Position numbers and translations under genes: made by a program
NCBI GenBank assembly: GCA_002725445.1
Contig: PBPD01000069.1
Location: 1-24,255 of the forward strand
Reading direction: 5' to 3'
Source: Rickettsiales bacterium
GTDB taxonomy: Bacteria; Pseudomonadota; Alphaproteobacteria; Rickettsiales; UBA3002
Length of the DNA stretch: 24,255 nt
Shown here: one piece after another, positions 16,378-24,255 of the stretch
How the letters are laid out: every line of letters starts with the position of its first letter
How positions within the stretch are numbered: position 1 is the stretch's first letter
Notes under the pieces: model-generated
Databases searched by the model: none
Told to the model about the DNA's origin: nothing
Seen by the model: the letters and a program-made list of their open reading frames with translations, nothing else

Positions 16378-17196
16378 TTAGAGTAGGTCGGCAAAGGCTT
16401 TGCGGGTGCGCGCAAACCATGCCCAGCCCAAAGCGGCGACAACAGCGCCTCCAGCGCTGTATGCCCCGATAATTAGCGTGCTTGGGGCATTATGCTCAAA
16501 AAGTACGACACGGCTTTGCTCGATGATGGGGGTGAGTGGATTTAAGGCTAAAAAGGGGCGATAGGCCTCGGGCAATGCCTCTGCGGGGTAGAATATAGGG
16601 CTGAGGAACAGCAATGCCATGCTGAAGAGTCCCATAATATGTGCAATATCGCGTAAAAACACGCCGAGTGACGCCAGAAACCAGCTGATTCCCAGGCCAA
16701 ATAGAATAAAAGGTGCCCAGATAACGGGCAGCCATAAAGCGCCGATTGGGAGTGTTTCATAGACATACAGATATGCACCAAAGAGAATCACATAGCTGAT
16801 GAGTGTGTGAAATAATGCGCTGGCCACACACACCACTGGCAGCAGCCCCAGCGGGAAAATAACTTTTTTGGCGTAATTGGTGTTGCTGAGGATGAGGGCA
16901 GGCGAACGGGTGAGCACTTCGGCGAAAAAGGCGTGTACTATCAGGCCAGCGAATAATATGACCGCAAAGCTTTGCAGGCCTGCATCGGAGGTTTCCATGC
17001 CCCAGCGCGCCTTGAAGACGACGGTGAACACAAACGTATAGATGCCGAGCATGAGTAGCGGCACGATAAACGCCCACACAATGCCAAAGAGCGAGCCACG
17101 ATAGCGCTCGGCAATGTCACGGCGGATCAGCTGCCATGCCAGACTGCGTTGTGCCCAAAGTGAGCTGCGGGATGAACTGGATGTTTCAGTGTGCAT
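16378..17196 (-). CDS. ABC-2 type polysaccharide export permease (Wzm/KpsM-like)
   Basis: This is the inner-membrane permease of an ABC exporter for O-antigen, capsule or a similar polymer. WQLIRRDIAERYRGSLFG, followed by IVPLLMLGIYTFVFTVVF, is the standard opening of this family, and six spans follow, with SPIFYPAEALP near the fifth. From the ATG at 17196 it has 272 residues, normal for Wzm. The frame is open to a GTG at 17271, but that would lie inside the upstream EamA gene and add an atypical N-terminus; neither start has a strong ribosome site. The ATPase partner (Wzt) is not in the window. It lies 268 bases upstream of the surface-protein gene on the same strand, so it may export the glycan that anchors that protein. 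Confidence 0.85.
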   Translation of the reverse strand: MHTETSSSSRSSLWAQRSLAWQLIRRDIAERYRGSLFGIVWAFIVPLLMLGIYTFVFTVVFKARWGMETSDAGLQSFAVILFAGLIVHAFFAEVLTRSPALILSNTNYAKKVIFPLGLLPVVCVASALFHTLISYVILFGAYLYVYETLPIGALWLPVIWAPFILFGLGISWFLASLGVFLRDIAHIMGLFSMALLFLSPIFYPAEALPEAYRPFLALNPLTPIIEQSRVVLFEHNAPSTLIIGAYSAGGAVVAALGWAWFARTRKAFADLL

Positions 17197-17227
17197 GCAG
17201 AGTGCATAGCCAGTTATTGCCGCTTGG

Positions 17228-18124
17228 TCAATCGTGCTTCGCTGTGATCTTGCGTGAAGTGATGGCTTCACGGTGTGCGATATAGATGGTGCTGGCTACG
17301 ATCAGCCCGCCGCCTATCCATGTGTTGACGGTCGCAATTTCGCCAAACGCCCAATAAACAAAAATAGCCGTGAAGATGAGGCGGGTGAAATCAAATGGCA
17401 TGAGCACCACCAGATCGGCGCTGGCATAGGCGCGCACCAGACACCAATGCGCCGCCGTGGAAGCCAGCGCGATGCATAGGCACAATGCGAGATGATCCAT
17501 GGTCATGCTTTTCCAGAATGGAATAGCCATGGGTAGCGCCCAGAGCATCATGAAAAAGGCCATATAGAAAATGATGAGGGTGGGGCTTTCGGTGCGGGTG
17601 AGCTTTTTGACCAGCAGGCCAGCCGTTGCCCACATTGAGGTGGCGAATAGTACCACAAAGGCATCGCTTTCAAACGCGGCCGGATCGGGATTGATAATGA
17701 TGAGCGTGCCAACAAAGCCGATGATAACGGCTGACCATCGCCGCCATCCAGCCCGCTCATTAAGGAAGATAATGGCGAAAATAGTGGTGAAGATGGGGGC
17801 GGTGAAGCTGAGCGCCGTGGCCTGATTAAGTGGCATAAGTGTGATGGCATAGAACCAGCTTTGCATGCCGATGATGCCAATGGTGGCACGCCAGAAATGC
17901 CCCCATAATTTTTCTGTCTTGAGGATGCCCGTGCCGTGATAAACGATCCATGGCATCAGCAGCATGACGCTGAACATATTGCGGATGAAGACGATCTGGG
18001 TGGTGTGGAGGTCTTCTGAGACAAAGCGGATCGCGACGTTCATGGCCGAGAAAAACGCCATGCTGCCCATCATGCAAATGATGCCAAGCAAAACCGATTG
18101 GCTGGTAGGGGAAGGGTTGGACAC
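17228..18124 (-). CDS. DMT superfamily (EamA) transporter
   Basis: The 298-residue inner-membrane protein has about ten spans in two EamA halves. The substrate is unknown. It shares KLTRTESPT and the surrounding layout (ALSFTAPI, then a Pro/Trp-rich loop ending FWKSMTM) with the transporter at 6308-7267, so the two are paralogues. I chose the GTG at 18124 (first residues MSNPSPTSQSVLLGI), with GAGAAAG upstream, because it leaves the normal short N-terminus. The frame is open further, to 18355, but that extension would run 184 bases into glnD on the opposite strand and is Ser/Pro/Arg-rich without family similarity. The Wzm-like gene follows after about 30 bases, so they are probably co-transcribed. 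Confidence 0.8.
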   Translation of the reverse strand: MSNPSPTSQSVLLGIICMMGSMAFFSAMNVAIRFVSEDLHTTQIVFIRNMFSVMLLMPWIVYHGTGILKTEKLWGHFWRATIGIIGMQSWFYAITLMPLNQATALSFTAPIFTTIFAIIFLNERAGWRRWSAVIIGFVGTLIIINPDPAAFESDAFVVLFATSMWATAGLLVKKLTRTESPTLIIFYMAFFMMLWALPMAIPFWKSMTMDHLALCLCIALASTAAHWCLVRAYASADLVVLMPFDFTRLIFTAIFVYWAFGEIATVNTWIGGGLIVASTIYIAHREAITSRKITAKHD

Positions 18125-18145
18125 GTGCGTGCTTTCTCGTATGAT
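18117..18145 (+). promoter_or_regulatory. Possible glnD promoter
   Basis: TTGGAC (18117-18122) and TATGAT (18140-18145, five of six to TATAAT) are separated by 17 bases and end 26 bases before the glnD start. The -35 matches only weakly and overlaps the first codons of the divergent transporter, so this is tentative. Confidence 0.25.
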
Positions 18146-18171
18146 GTGGCTAACGAGGCTAGATATAGGCA

Positions 18172-20907
18172 ATGACGGTGAAGAATCCGAGTGATTTTTT
18201 TGATAGCGACGCGTTGAAGGCGCGGGTGGCGCAAAAAGCAGGGAATGTGCAGGATGATAGCGCTTATTATCCATTGTTGCTGGAAGAACTGAAGCCCGCC
18301 TATGAGGCAGGGCGCGCGGCAATCCGCCAGCGGTTCGAGAGCGAAGGCAAGGCACTGCAAACGCTCAAACATTATAGCCAGCTTACCGATAAAGTATTAC
18401 GCGTGCAGGCAGAATGCTGGCAGGCACGGCTGGGGCTGGCCAACAAGCAGGTGTTGTGTATTGCGACAGGTGGCTATGGGCGTCAGGAGTTGTTTCCCTA
18501 TTCGGATATCGACTTATTATTCATTCATACCGGCACGCAAAAAGCGAAGATCGAGCAATTTGTGCAGCAGATTTTGTATGGTTGCTGGGACCTGGGGCTG
18601 AAAGTGGGCCATGCGTTGCGTACGTCTGATGAGGCTATGCCGATGGCGCGCGATGATGCCACCATATGCTCGGCCATGCTGGATATGCGGCGCTTATGGG
18701 GCAGCCAATCGCTGTATAAGCAATTTACCGAGCGGTTTCGTGAGGAAGTGCAGGGTGCAGAGCCGCAGCAATTTATGGAAGCCAAGCTGGAAGAGCGCCG
18801 CAAGCGTATTGCCAAGGCGGGGGACTCGCGCTTTTTGCTGGAGCCGAATGTGAAATCGGGTAAGGGCGCGCTGCGTGACATACATACGTTGGAGTGGCTG
18901 GCGAAATATATGTATGGGGTGGCGCGTGTGAGTCAGCTGGTAGAGCGCGGTGTACTCACCAAAGACGAGCTGCGGGATTATACCCGTGCGCGGCAGTTTC
19001 TGGTGACAGTACGCATGCATCTGCACATGCTGGCGGGGCGTCCTGAAGAACGGCTGACCTTTGACATGCAGAAACGTATTGGTGAGCAGTTGGGGTATCG
19101 CACGCACCACGAGCACCGACCGGTTGAGCGTTTTATGAAACGCTATTTTCAGGTGGCGAAAGTGGTGGGCAATCTGACACGGCTGTTTTGCGCCGTGCTG
19201 GAAGAAGAGAAAAAGCGTAAACCGCTCTATCAGCTGGGGCGCTTGTGGCAGCGCACACGGCGGCTGGAAGGCTTTATCGTGGATAATGAACGGCTGAATG
19301 TGGAGGATGAGCAGCAATTTGATACCCAGCCTATCGATATGCTGCGGCTGTTTCATACCGCGCAAGCCTATGAGCTGGATTTGCACCCCAAAGCGCTGCA
19401 GCTGGTGGCACGCCATTTGCCGCGCATCGACCATGAAGTGCGGCATGCGCCTGAAGCAAACCGTCTGTTTATGGAGATGCTGTTATCGGACAAGGGACCG
19501 GAAGTTACCTTGCGACGTATGAACGAGGCGGGGGTGCTGGCGCAGTTTCTGCCTGAGTTTGGCCAGATCGTGGGGCAAATGCAGTATGATATGTATCATA
19601 TCTATACTGTTGATGAGCATGTGATTGTAGCGCTGGGGATTTTGCATGCGGTGGAGCAGGGCAAAGTGAGCGACGAGTTACCGCTCAGCACGCGGGTGAT
19701 TCAGCAAATACAATCCCGCCGCGCGCTCTATGTGGGGTTGTTATGTCACGATATTGCCAAAGGGCAGGGCGGTGATCATGCGCATCGGGGTGTGCAGATT
19801 GTGCGCAAGCTGGGGGCGCGGTTTGGCCTGAATGAGTCAGAAACCGAGCTGGCCGCATGGCTGGTAGAAGCGCATCTTGTCTTCAGCGATACGGCGTTTA
19901 AGCGTGATCTGGACGATAAGAAAACCATTGAGGATTTCATTGCAGAAGTGCAGTCGCTGGAGCGGTTACGTCTTTTGCTGCTGATCACGGTGGCGGATAT
20001 TCGCGCGGTTGGGCCGAATATCTGGAATCGCTGGAAGGGCTCGCTGCTGCGTGAGCTGTATACCCGTGCTGAAATGGTGATGACAGGCGGAGCGTATCTG
20101 CACGACCATGCGCAGGTAGAGATCATCAAAGAGTCGCTTGCCCGTCAGCTGGAAGACTGGGGTGAGGAAGAGTGCGCGGAATATCTGGCGGAAGAGGATA
20201 CGAGTTTCTGGCTGCATCGCTCGGTGGAAGAGCATGTGCAGCTGGCGGACATGGTGCGCCGCCTGCGACGCGGCGAAGAAAATATGGGCGTGGATTATTC
20301 CATTGATGCAGAAAACGGGGTGACTTATGTGACGGTCTGTCTGACCGAACAGCCTGATGCGCTGGTGCATGTGGCGGGGGTGATGCAGCGTATTGGGGCG
20401 AGCATTGTCGGTGCCAAATTATTTGTGTTGAAAGGTAATTTGCATGTGGTGTCGCTGATGGTGCAGCATTTGAAAGGGCAGCCATTCAGGGACGAAGAGC
20501 GTCTTGGTCAGATGCAGGAATTATTGGCGTCTTCGCTAAACGATCCGGTGCAGGTGGAGCCAGCCTTGCAAGCGCCTACGCATTATTCGCCGCGGCTTGA
20601 TGCATTCGATGTGCCGGTGCGGGTGCTGATAGACAATGAGGTGAGCGCTACCCACACGGTGCTGGAGGTGAATGCACGTGACCGGCTGGGTTTGCTCTAT
20701 GACATTACACGCAGTTTGCACCGTTTGGGACTAAACGTGACGGCAGCGCATATTCAAACCTATGGCGAAAAGGCCGTGGATGTGTTTTATGTGAAGGATG
20801 CGTTTGGCTTCAAAGTGGTGCATTGGACCAAACTGGATGCGATTCGCAGTGCATTGCATGCAGCGGCGCAGCCGCACGAAGAAGAAAACCGACAAACCGG
20901 ATCATAA
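18172..20907 (+). CDS. glnD: Bifunctional PII uridylyltransferase / uridylyl-removing enzyme
   Basis: This is the nitrogen sensor that adds UMP to PII proteins (GlnB/GlnK) when glutamine is low and removes it when glutamine is high, setting glutamine synthetase and Ntr activity. At 911 residues it has normal length. The nucleotidyltransferase motif GGYGRQELFPYSDIDLLF lies at 100-117 with the metal-binding aspartates D112 and D114. The HD hydrolase domain is marked by HDIAKG at 526-531. Two ACT domains, which sense glutamine, lie at about 718-800 and 817-883 (the latter with ARDRLGLLYDITRSL). All domains appear intact. The ribosome site is weak. It is followed by two closely spaced genes on the same strand. 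Confidence 0.96.
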   Translation: MTVKNPSDFFDSDALKARVAQKAGNVQDDSAYYPLLLEELKPAYEAGRAAIRQRFESEGKALQTLKHYSQLTDKVLRVQAECWQARLGLANKQVLCIATGGYGRQELFPYSDIDLLFIHTGTQKAKIEQFVQQILYGCWDLGLKVGHALRTSDEAMPMARDDATICSAMLDMRRLWGSQSLYKQFTERFREEVQGAEPQQFMEAKLEERRKRIAKAGDSRFLLEPNVKSGKGALRDIHTLEWLAKYMYGVARVSQLVERGVLTKDELRDYTRARQFLVTVRMHLHMLAGRPEERLTFDMQKRIGEQLGYRTHHEHRPVERFMKRYFQVAKVVGNLTRLFCAVLEEEKKRKPLYQLGRLWQRTRRLEGFIVDNERLNVEDEQQFDTQPIDMLRLFHTAQAYELDLHPKALQLVARHLPRIDHEVRHAPEANRLFMEMLLSDKGPEVTLRRMNEAGVLAQFLPEFGQIVGQMQYDMYHIYTVDEHVIVALGILHAVEQGKVSDELPLSTRVIQQIQSRRALYVGLLCHDIAKGQGGDHAHRGVQIVRKLGARFGLNESETELAAWLVEAHLVFSDTAFKRDLDDKKTIEDFIAEVQSLERLRLLLLITVADIRAVGPNIWNRWKGSLLRELYTRAEMVMTGGAYLHDHAQVEIIKESLARQLEDWGEEECAEYLAEEDTSFWLHRSVEEHVQLADMVRRLRRGEENMGVDYSIDAENGVTYVTVCLTEQPDALVHVAGVMQRIGASIVGAKLFVLKGNLHVVSLMVQHLKGQPFRDEERLGQMQELLASSLNDPVQVEPALQAPTHYSPRLDAFDVPVRVLIDNEVSATHTVLEVNARDRLGLLYDITRSLHRLGLNVTAAHIQTYGEKAVDVFYVKDAFGFKVVHWTKLDAIRSALHAAAQPHEEENRQTGS

Positions 20908-20922
20908 AAAGGAAATCACCTG

Positions 20923-21198
20923 ATGTGGAAATTGCTTATTTTACGTTTATGGCCGGCCTTCATTCCGATTCTGCTTTATGTGCTGTGGCTGAGCTATAAG
21001 CGACGGCGTGCTAATAAGGCAGGTGAAGAGAAGCCAGGCTGGGGCGACGGGCCATTGATGAGCACATTACTGGTCAGTCTGTTGCTGGCGATTGGTAGTT
21101 TTCTGCTGTTGGGGCTGTTGCAGCCAGACAATCGCAGCGGCACTTATCGCCCGGCGGATATGTATAATGGTAGTCTGGTGCCCGGTGACATTCAATGA
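20923..21198 (+). CDS. Small two-span membrane protein, DUF6111-like
   Basis: The 91-residue protein has two predicted spans (about residues 3-25 and 46-68), separated by a basic loop (YKRRRANKAGEEK), so the loop is probably cytoplasmic. The C-terminal YRPADMYNGSLVPGDI resembles the PA...G.iVPG ending of DUF6111 proteins, which from memory lie next to the CCA-transferase gene in alphaproteobacteria. Function is unknown. A good AAGGAAA ribosome site precedes the ATG, 15 bases after glnD. The stop overlaps the CCA-transferase start by four bases (ATGA), so translation of that enzyme is likely coupled to this gene. Confidence 0.8.
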   Translation: MWKLLILRLWPAFIPILLYVLWLSYKRRRANKAGEEKPGWGDGPLMSTLLVSLLLAIGSFLLLGLLQPDNRSGTYRPADMYNGSLVPGDIQ

Positions 21199-22415
21199 CC
21201 CAGCTGGAACATGTGGCGTGGCTTAACGCACCTGCGACCCAAACATTGGTGGCCGCGTTTGAGCAGGCAGGCCAGCCACTTCGTTTTGTAGGCGGGGCGG
21301 TGCGCGATGCCTTGCTGGGGCGAGCAGTGGGCGATATTGATGCGGCGACACCTGCCCACCCTAACGACATTATGCGCATTTTACAACAAGCGGGCATTCG
21401 TGCCTTGCCGACAGGTCTGGCGCACGGCACAGTGACAGCATTAATCGACAAACAGCATATTGAGATTACGACGCTACGCAAAGATGTGGAAACCGATGGC
21501 CGCCATGCCACGGTCGATTTTACGGATAGTTGGCGCGAAGATGCTTTGCGTCGTGATTTCACCATGAATGCGCTCTATTGCACACCGCAGGGCGAAGTGA
21601 CCGACTATTTCGGCGGTATAGAAGACGCGAAGGCCGGGCGCATTATTTTCATTGGTGAGGCGCAGCAGCGTATCGAAGAAGATGCGTTGCGCATATTACG
21701 TTTTTTCCGGTTTTTTGCAGGCTATGGCACAGGCGAGCCTGATGCAACCGCGTTGGCGGCATGTCAGGCAGGCCGCGGGCAACTGGATCAGTTGTCCGGG
21801 GAGCGTATTCAGCAGGAAATGCGTAAATTATTGCTGAGCGCAGAGCCATTGGCTGCCATTCAAGCATTGCAGCAAGCCGAGATAGAGCCGCATGTGTGGG
21901 CGGGCACATGCCAAACAGACGCGTTGGCCATATTGCAAGCTAACCCACACCCGCAGGCGCATGACCCATGGCTACGGCTGGCTGCGCTATTGCGCTGTGG
22001 TGAGATGCCTGCCAAGCAGGTGGCGTTTGTGCTGAAACGCTGGCGGATGTCGAACAAAGATGCGGAGCGGCTTAGCGCTTTGGTGGAAGCTGATTTGCCC
22101 GATGGATTATTGGATGAAGCCGCGCAAAAGCGTTGGCTGCGATTCCATGGTGCGTCGCGCTTTGTGTCGCAGGTATTATTGGCCTGGGCCAATCAGCCCG
22201 ATGCAGCGTCTGCGTGGCAGGCGATGTTGGCACTGGCAGACCAATGGGAGATTCCAACCTTTCCGGTAACCGGCAAAGATATTGTGGGTTTGGGGCATGG
22301 TGCGGGGCCAGACATTGGCACGATTTTGCTGGAGCTGGAAGCCTATTGGGAGGACAACCATTATGCACCTGACAAAAACGCATTGCTTGCGCGCGTGGAG
22401 CGCGGTGATCTTTAA
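21195..22415 (+). CDS. CCA tRNA nucleotidyltransferase / poly(A) polymerase family protein
   Basis: This is a class II nucleotidyltransferase, most likely adding or repairing the 3' CCA of tRNAs; poly(A) polymerase is the alternative within the family. It is 406 residues long. The head domain has GGAVRD (33-38) and DID (47-49), whose aspartates bind magnesium. RRDFTMNAL (119-127) is the neck motif that selects nucleotides, and EDALRILRFFRF (162-173) binds the tRNA end. The gene overlaps the small membrane protein by four bases and lies in the glnD run. It ends 27 bases from the converging PhoX gene. The chromosomal setting, with DUF6111 beside it, favours the tRNA role. Confidence 0.92.
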   Translation: MTQLEHVAWLNAPATQTLVAAFEQAGQPLRFVGGAVRDALLGRAVGDIDAATPAHPNDIMRILQQAGIRALPTGLAHGTVTALIDKQHIEITTLRKDVETDGRHATVDFTDSWREDALRRDFTMNALYCTPQGEVTDYFGGIEDAKAGRIIFIGEAQQRIEEDALRILRFFRFFAGYGTGEPDATALAACQAGRGQLDQLSGERIQQEMRKLLLSAEPLAAIQALQQAEIEPHVWAGTCQTDALAILQANPHPQAHDPWLRLAALLRCGEMPAKQVAFVLKRWRMSNKDAERLSALVEADLPDGLLDEAAQKRWLRFHGASRFVSQVLLAWANQPDAASAWQAMLALADQWEIPTFPVTGKDIVGLGHGAGPDIGTILLELEAYWEDNHYAPDKNALLARVERGDL

Positions 22416-22442
22416 CCCAAATCCATTTGCCGTAATGTGAGC

Positions 22443-24255
22443 TTATGCGCCGAAGCTGCCGTCATCTTTTTTGGTGATGGCCAATACGGCTGGGCGTGGG
22501 GGCAGGCTCTCATCAAAATCAGGCCAGCGTGTGGCGGGCGCATCGAATGTGGAGCCTTCGCCGGGATGCTGGATCGATAGAAACAGCGTTTGACCGTCTG
22601 GCGTAAAGTTGGGGCCGGTTACCTCGCAGCCAAGCGGGCCGCGTAAGAAACATTTGGTCACGCCTTGCGCATCCCCGTGTGTTTGGGTCGCATATAGGCC
22701 TTCGGCGGCACCGTTGGCATCTTCCTGCCCATCGGTGGTGATCCAAAGGCGCCCGTGTGGATCCATTGCCAGATTATCGGGGCAGGACAGCCAGCCAGCG
22801 TCACTGACCTCGCCGCCATATTTAGCGCCATGGGCCTGTGCGTCAGGGTCACCCGCCAGTAAGAAAATATCCCATTTGAATGTATCGGCGCTGTGTTTTA
22901 TACCGCCATTCACATGCTTTGGTGGGGTGAGGCGCACAATGTGGCCGTGATGGTTTTCAGTGCGTGGGTTGGCAGCAGAGCTATCGGTGCGTTTGCCGTT
23001 TTTGGTAAGGGCTACGAACACTTCGCCGGTTTTCTCATAGACGGCAATGTCTTCTGGGCGATCCATCGGGGTGGCGCCGATCAGCTCGGAGGCGCGGCGT
23101 GCCTCGATCAGCACATCGGCCTGACTGTCAAACCCATGCTCGCTGGTTAGTTTGCCCGTGCCGTGCACCAATGGTAGCCAGCGCACATTGCCTTCGTCGT
23201 CAAACTGGGCAACGGATAATGTTCCCTCATCGAGCAACCGCAGATGCGAGGAGGGGGCTTCGGGATCGTATGGTTTGGCGCTCACAAAGCGATAGAGATA
23301 CTGGAAATATTCGTCATCGCCACTATAGACCACAACGTGATTATTATGATCAAGGGTAGTAGTCGCGCATTCATGTTTGCAACGGCCAAGCGCGGTGCGT
23401 TTGACGGGAGGCAATTGCGGATTATACGGATCGATTTCGACAATCCAGCCAAAGCGGTTGGGCTCGTTGGGCTCTCTTGAGGCATTGAAGCGGCGATCAA
23501 ATTTGTACCAGCTATACCACTGCCCGCCTGGTTTAATCCCCATGCGTTTATGGTTGTCGCGCTCGCGCGGGTCGATCTCACCCGTCTGGGCAAAATATTT
23601 GTCGATATTTTCTTCGCAAGTCAGGTAGGTGCCCCACGGCGTTATACCGCCTGCGCAATTGGCAAAGGTGCCAAAGACACGTTTGCCGCTGGGATCAAGC
23701 TGCGTTTTTACGCGTTCATGACCCGCAACGGGGCCTGATAATAATATGGGTGTGGTAGCCGTAACCCGGCGTGCATAGGTGCCGTCGACGGGGTGCCAGC
23801 CCTGCTCGCTGTCGCGTTTGACCTCGATGATACTCACACCGTGCGCTGCTTGTTCTACGCGCATTTGCTCTTCTGACACGCTGTCCAGATAGTCCATTTC
23901 CAATCCGCTGAACATGAGCGGTGGAATGGTATATTCATGGTTCACGCCTAGCAGGCCGTGAGCGGAATTGCGGCTGCCGGCCGGCAGCGGGAAGAAGGCG
24001 GTGAAATCATTATTGTAGCCGAACTGGCGTTCCTGCTTCTGCTCGCTCTGATTTTTCGGGTCAAAGGTGGGGCCAGTCGGGCGCAATGGATCGCCCCAGC
24101 GTATCAGCACCTTGGCATCGTAGCCGGGAGCCACATGCAATTGTTTGTCCAGCAGGCGCTCGACTTCCGTAAAGCGCAACGCCTCTACGGTTTCTTTGGC
24201 TTCTTTGCTGGGCTTATCTTTAGCCTGCACTGCCCATGGCAGGGTGCTGGCTGCG
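22443..24255 (-). CDS. PhoX family (DUF839) secreted phosphatase, N-terminus off the right edge
   Basis: This is a calcium- and iron-dependent phosphatase-type beta-propeller protein related to PhoX, normally exported through Tat to release phosphate from organic esters. Over 600 residues are visible. Family blocks include GVNHEYTIPPLMF, FANCAGGITPWGTYLTCEEN (whose first cysteine matches the iron ligand of PhoX, from memory), RCKHECATT, RPEDIAVYEKTGEVFVALT and CPDNLAMDPHGRLWITTDGQ. The frame stays open to the edge, and its first visible codons read AASTLPWAVQA, the end of a signal peptide with an AxA-like cleavage site; a GTG at 24230 is therefore not the true start. It stands alone on its strand here. 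The physiological substrate is not certain for this DUF839 branch. Confidence 0.9.
   Translation of the reverse strand, partial: AASTLPWAVQAKDKPSKEAKETVEALRFTEVERLLDKQLHVAPGYDAKVLIRWGDPLRPTGPTFDPKNQSEQKQERQFGYNNDFTAFFPLPAGSRNSAHGLLGVNHEYTIPPLMFSGLEMDYLDSVSEEQMRVEQAAHGVSIIEVKRDSEQGWHPVDGTYARRVTATTPILLSGPVAGHERVKTQLDPSGKRVFGTFANCAGGITPWGTYLTCEENIDKYFAQTGEIDPRERDNHKRMGIKPGGQWYSWYKFDRRFNASREPNEPNRFGWIVEIDPYNPQLPPVKRTALGRCKHECATTTLDHNNHVVVYSGDDEYFQYLYRFVSAKPYDPEAPSSHLRLLDEGTLSVAQFDDEGNVRWLPLVHGTGKLTSEHGFDSQADVLIEARRASELIGATPMDRPEDIAVYEKTGEVFVALTKNGKRTDSSAANPRTENHHGHIVRLTPPKHVNGGIKHSADTFKWDIFLLAGDPDAQAHGAKYGGEVSDAGWLSCPDNLAMDPHGRLWITTDGQEDANGAAEGLYATQTHGDAQGVTKCFLRGPLGCEVTGPNFTPDGQTLFLSIQHPGEGSTFDAPATRWPDFDESLPPRPAVLAITKKDDGSFGA

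Noticed and set aside
17197..17271. Longer Wzm-like protein from a GTG at 17271
   Set aside because: It would begin inside the 3' end of the EamA gene and add residues not seen in the family; the ATG at 17196 gives a typical N-terminus.
18125..18355. N-terminal extension of the EamA gene by 77 residues
   Set aside because: It overlaps the coding start of glnD on the other strand and has no transporter character; a GTG at 18124 with a usable ribosome site gives the normal family length.
18694..19446. Open frame of 250 codons on the - strand inside glnD
   Set aside because: glnD is intact with all expected domains; the antisense translation is His/Gln-rich without a family and has no promoter or ribosome site.
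24228..24230. GTG as the start of the PhoX-type protein
   Set aside because: The upstream codons in frame encode the end of a signal peptide, so the gene continues past the window edge.

Overview
The window looks like a chromosomal segment of an alphaproteobacterium of moderate GC content. The clues are two DUF2336 proteins, an hpnC-hpnD squalene pair, a glnD / DUF6111-like / CCA-transferase run, and an S-layer-like RTX protein encoded beside its own type I secretion genes in the order known from Caulobacter (rsaA-rsaD-rsaE). The species cannot be named from the sequence alone. I see no rRNA, tRNA, CRISPR array, insertion sequence or prophage gene. No stretch longer than 300 bases lacks a gene; the longest gap is the 268-base leader region of the RTX gene.

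Left part (1-7267). A ketoacid CoA-transferase operon (scoA, then scoB cut by the left edge) runs leftward. Divergent from it is an overlapping pair of paralogous DUF2336 genes, both 388 codons long. They converge on hpnD-hpnC, two squalene/phytoene synthase-family enzymes that turn farnesyl diphosphate into hydroxysqualene; the third enzyme, HpnE, is not beside them. Divergent from hpnC are NAD kinase and an EamA-type exporter.

Middle part (7353-17196). This is a cell-surface block. A family-4 glycosyltransferase overlaps a SAM methyltransferase, and a strong terminator follows. On the other strand, read right to left, come a Wzm-like polysaccharide export permease, a 974-residue cysteine-free Gly/Thr/Asn/Asp/Ala-rich RTX protein with a structured upstream region, a terminator, a type I secretion ABC ATPase and its HlyD-family adaptor. 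The simplest reading is a secreted calcium-binding surface-layer (or giant adhesive) protein, its dedicated exporter, and glycan genes that may build the surface polymer to which it attaches. This is the most interesting part of the window. Inside the RTX protein, three tandem copies of a unit of about 90 residues precede the classical nonapeptide run.

Right part (17228-24255). A second EamA exporter, paralogous to the first, closes the surface block. Then come glnD (PII uridylyltransferase, nitrogen signalling), a small two-span DUF6111-like membrane protein and a CCA-adding/poly(A) polymerase, closely spaced on the + strand. They converge on a PhoX-type secreted phosphatase whose signal peptide is cut by the right edge.

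Functions are assigned from motifs and remembered family features; no database search was possible. Start codons were adjusted where ribosome binding sites, family length or neighbouring genes argued against the longest open frame.
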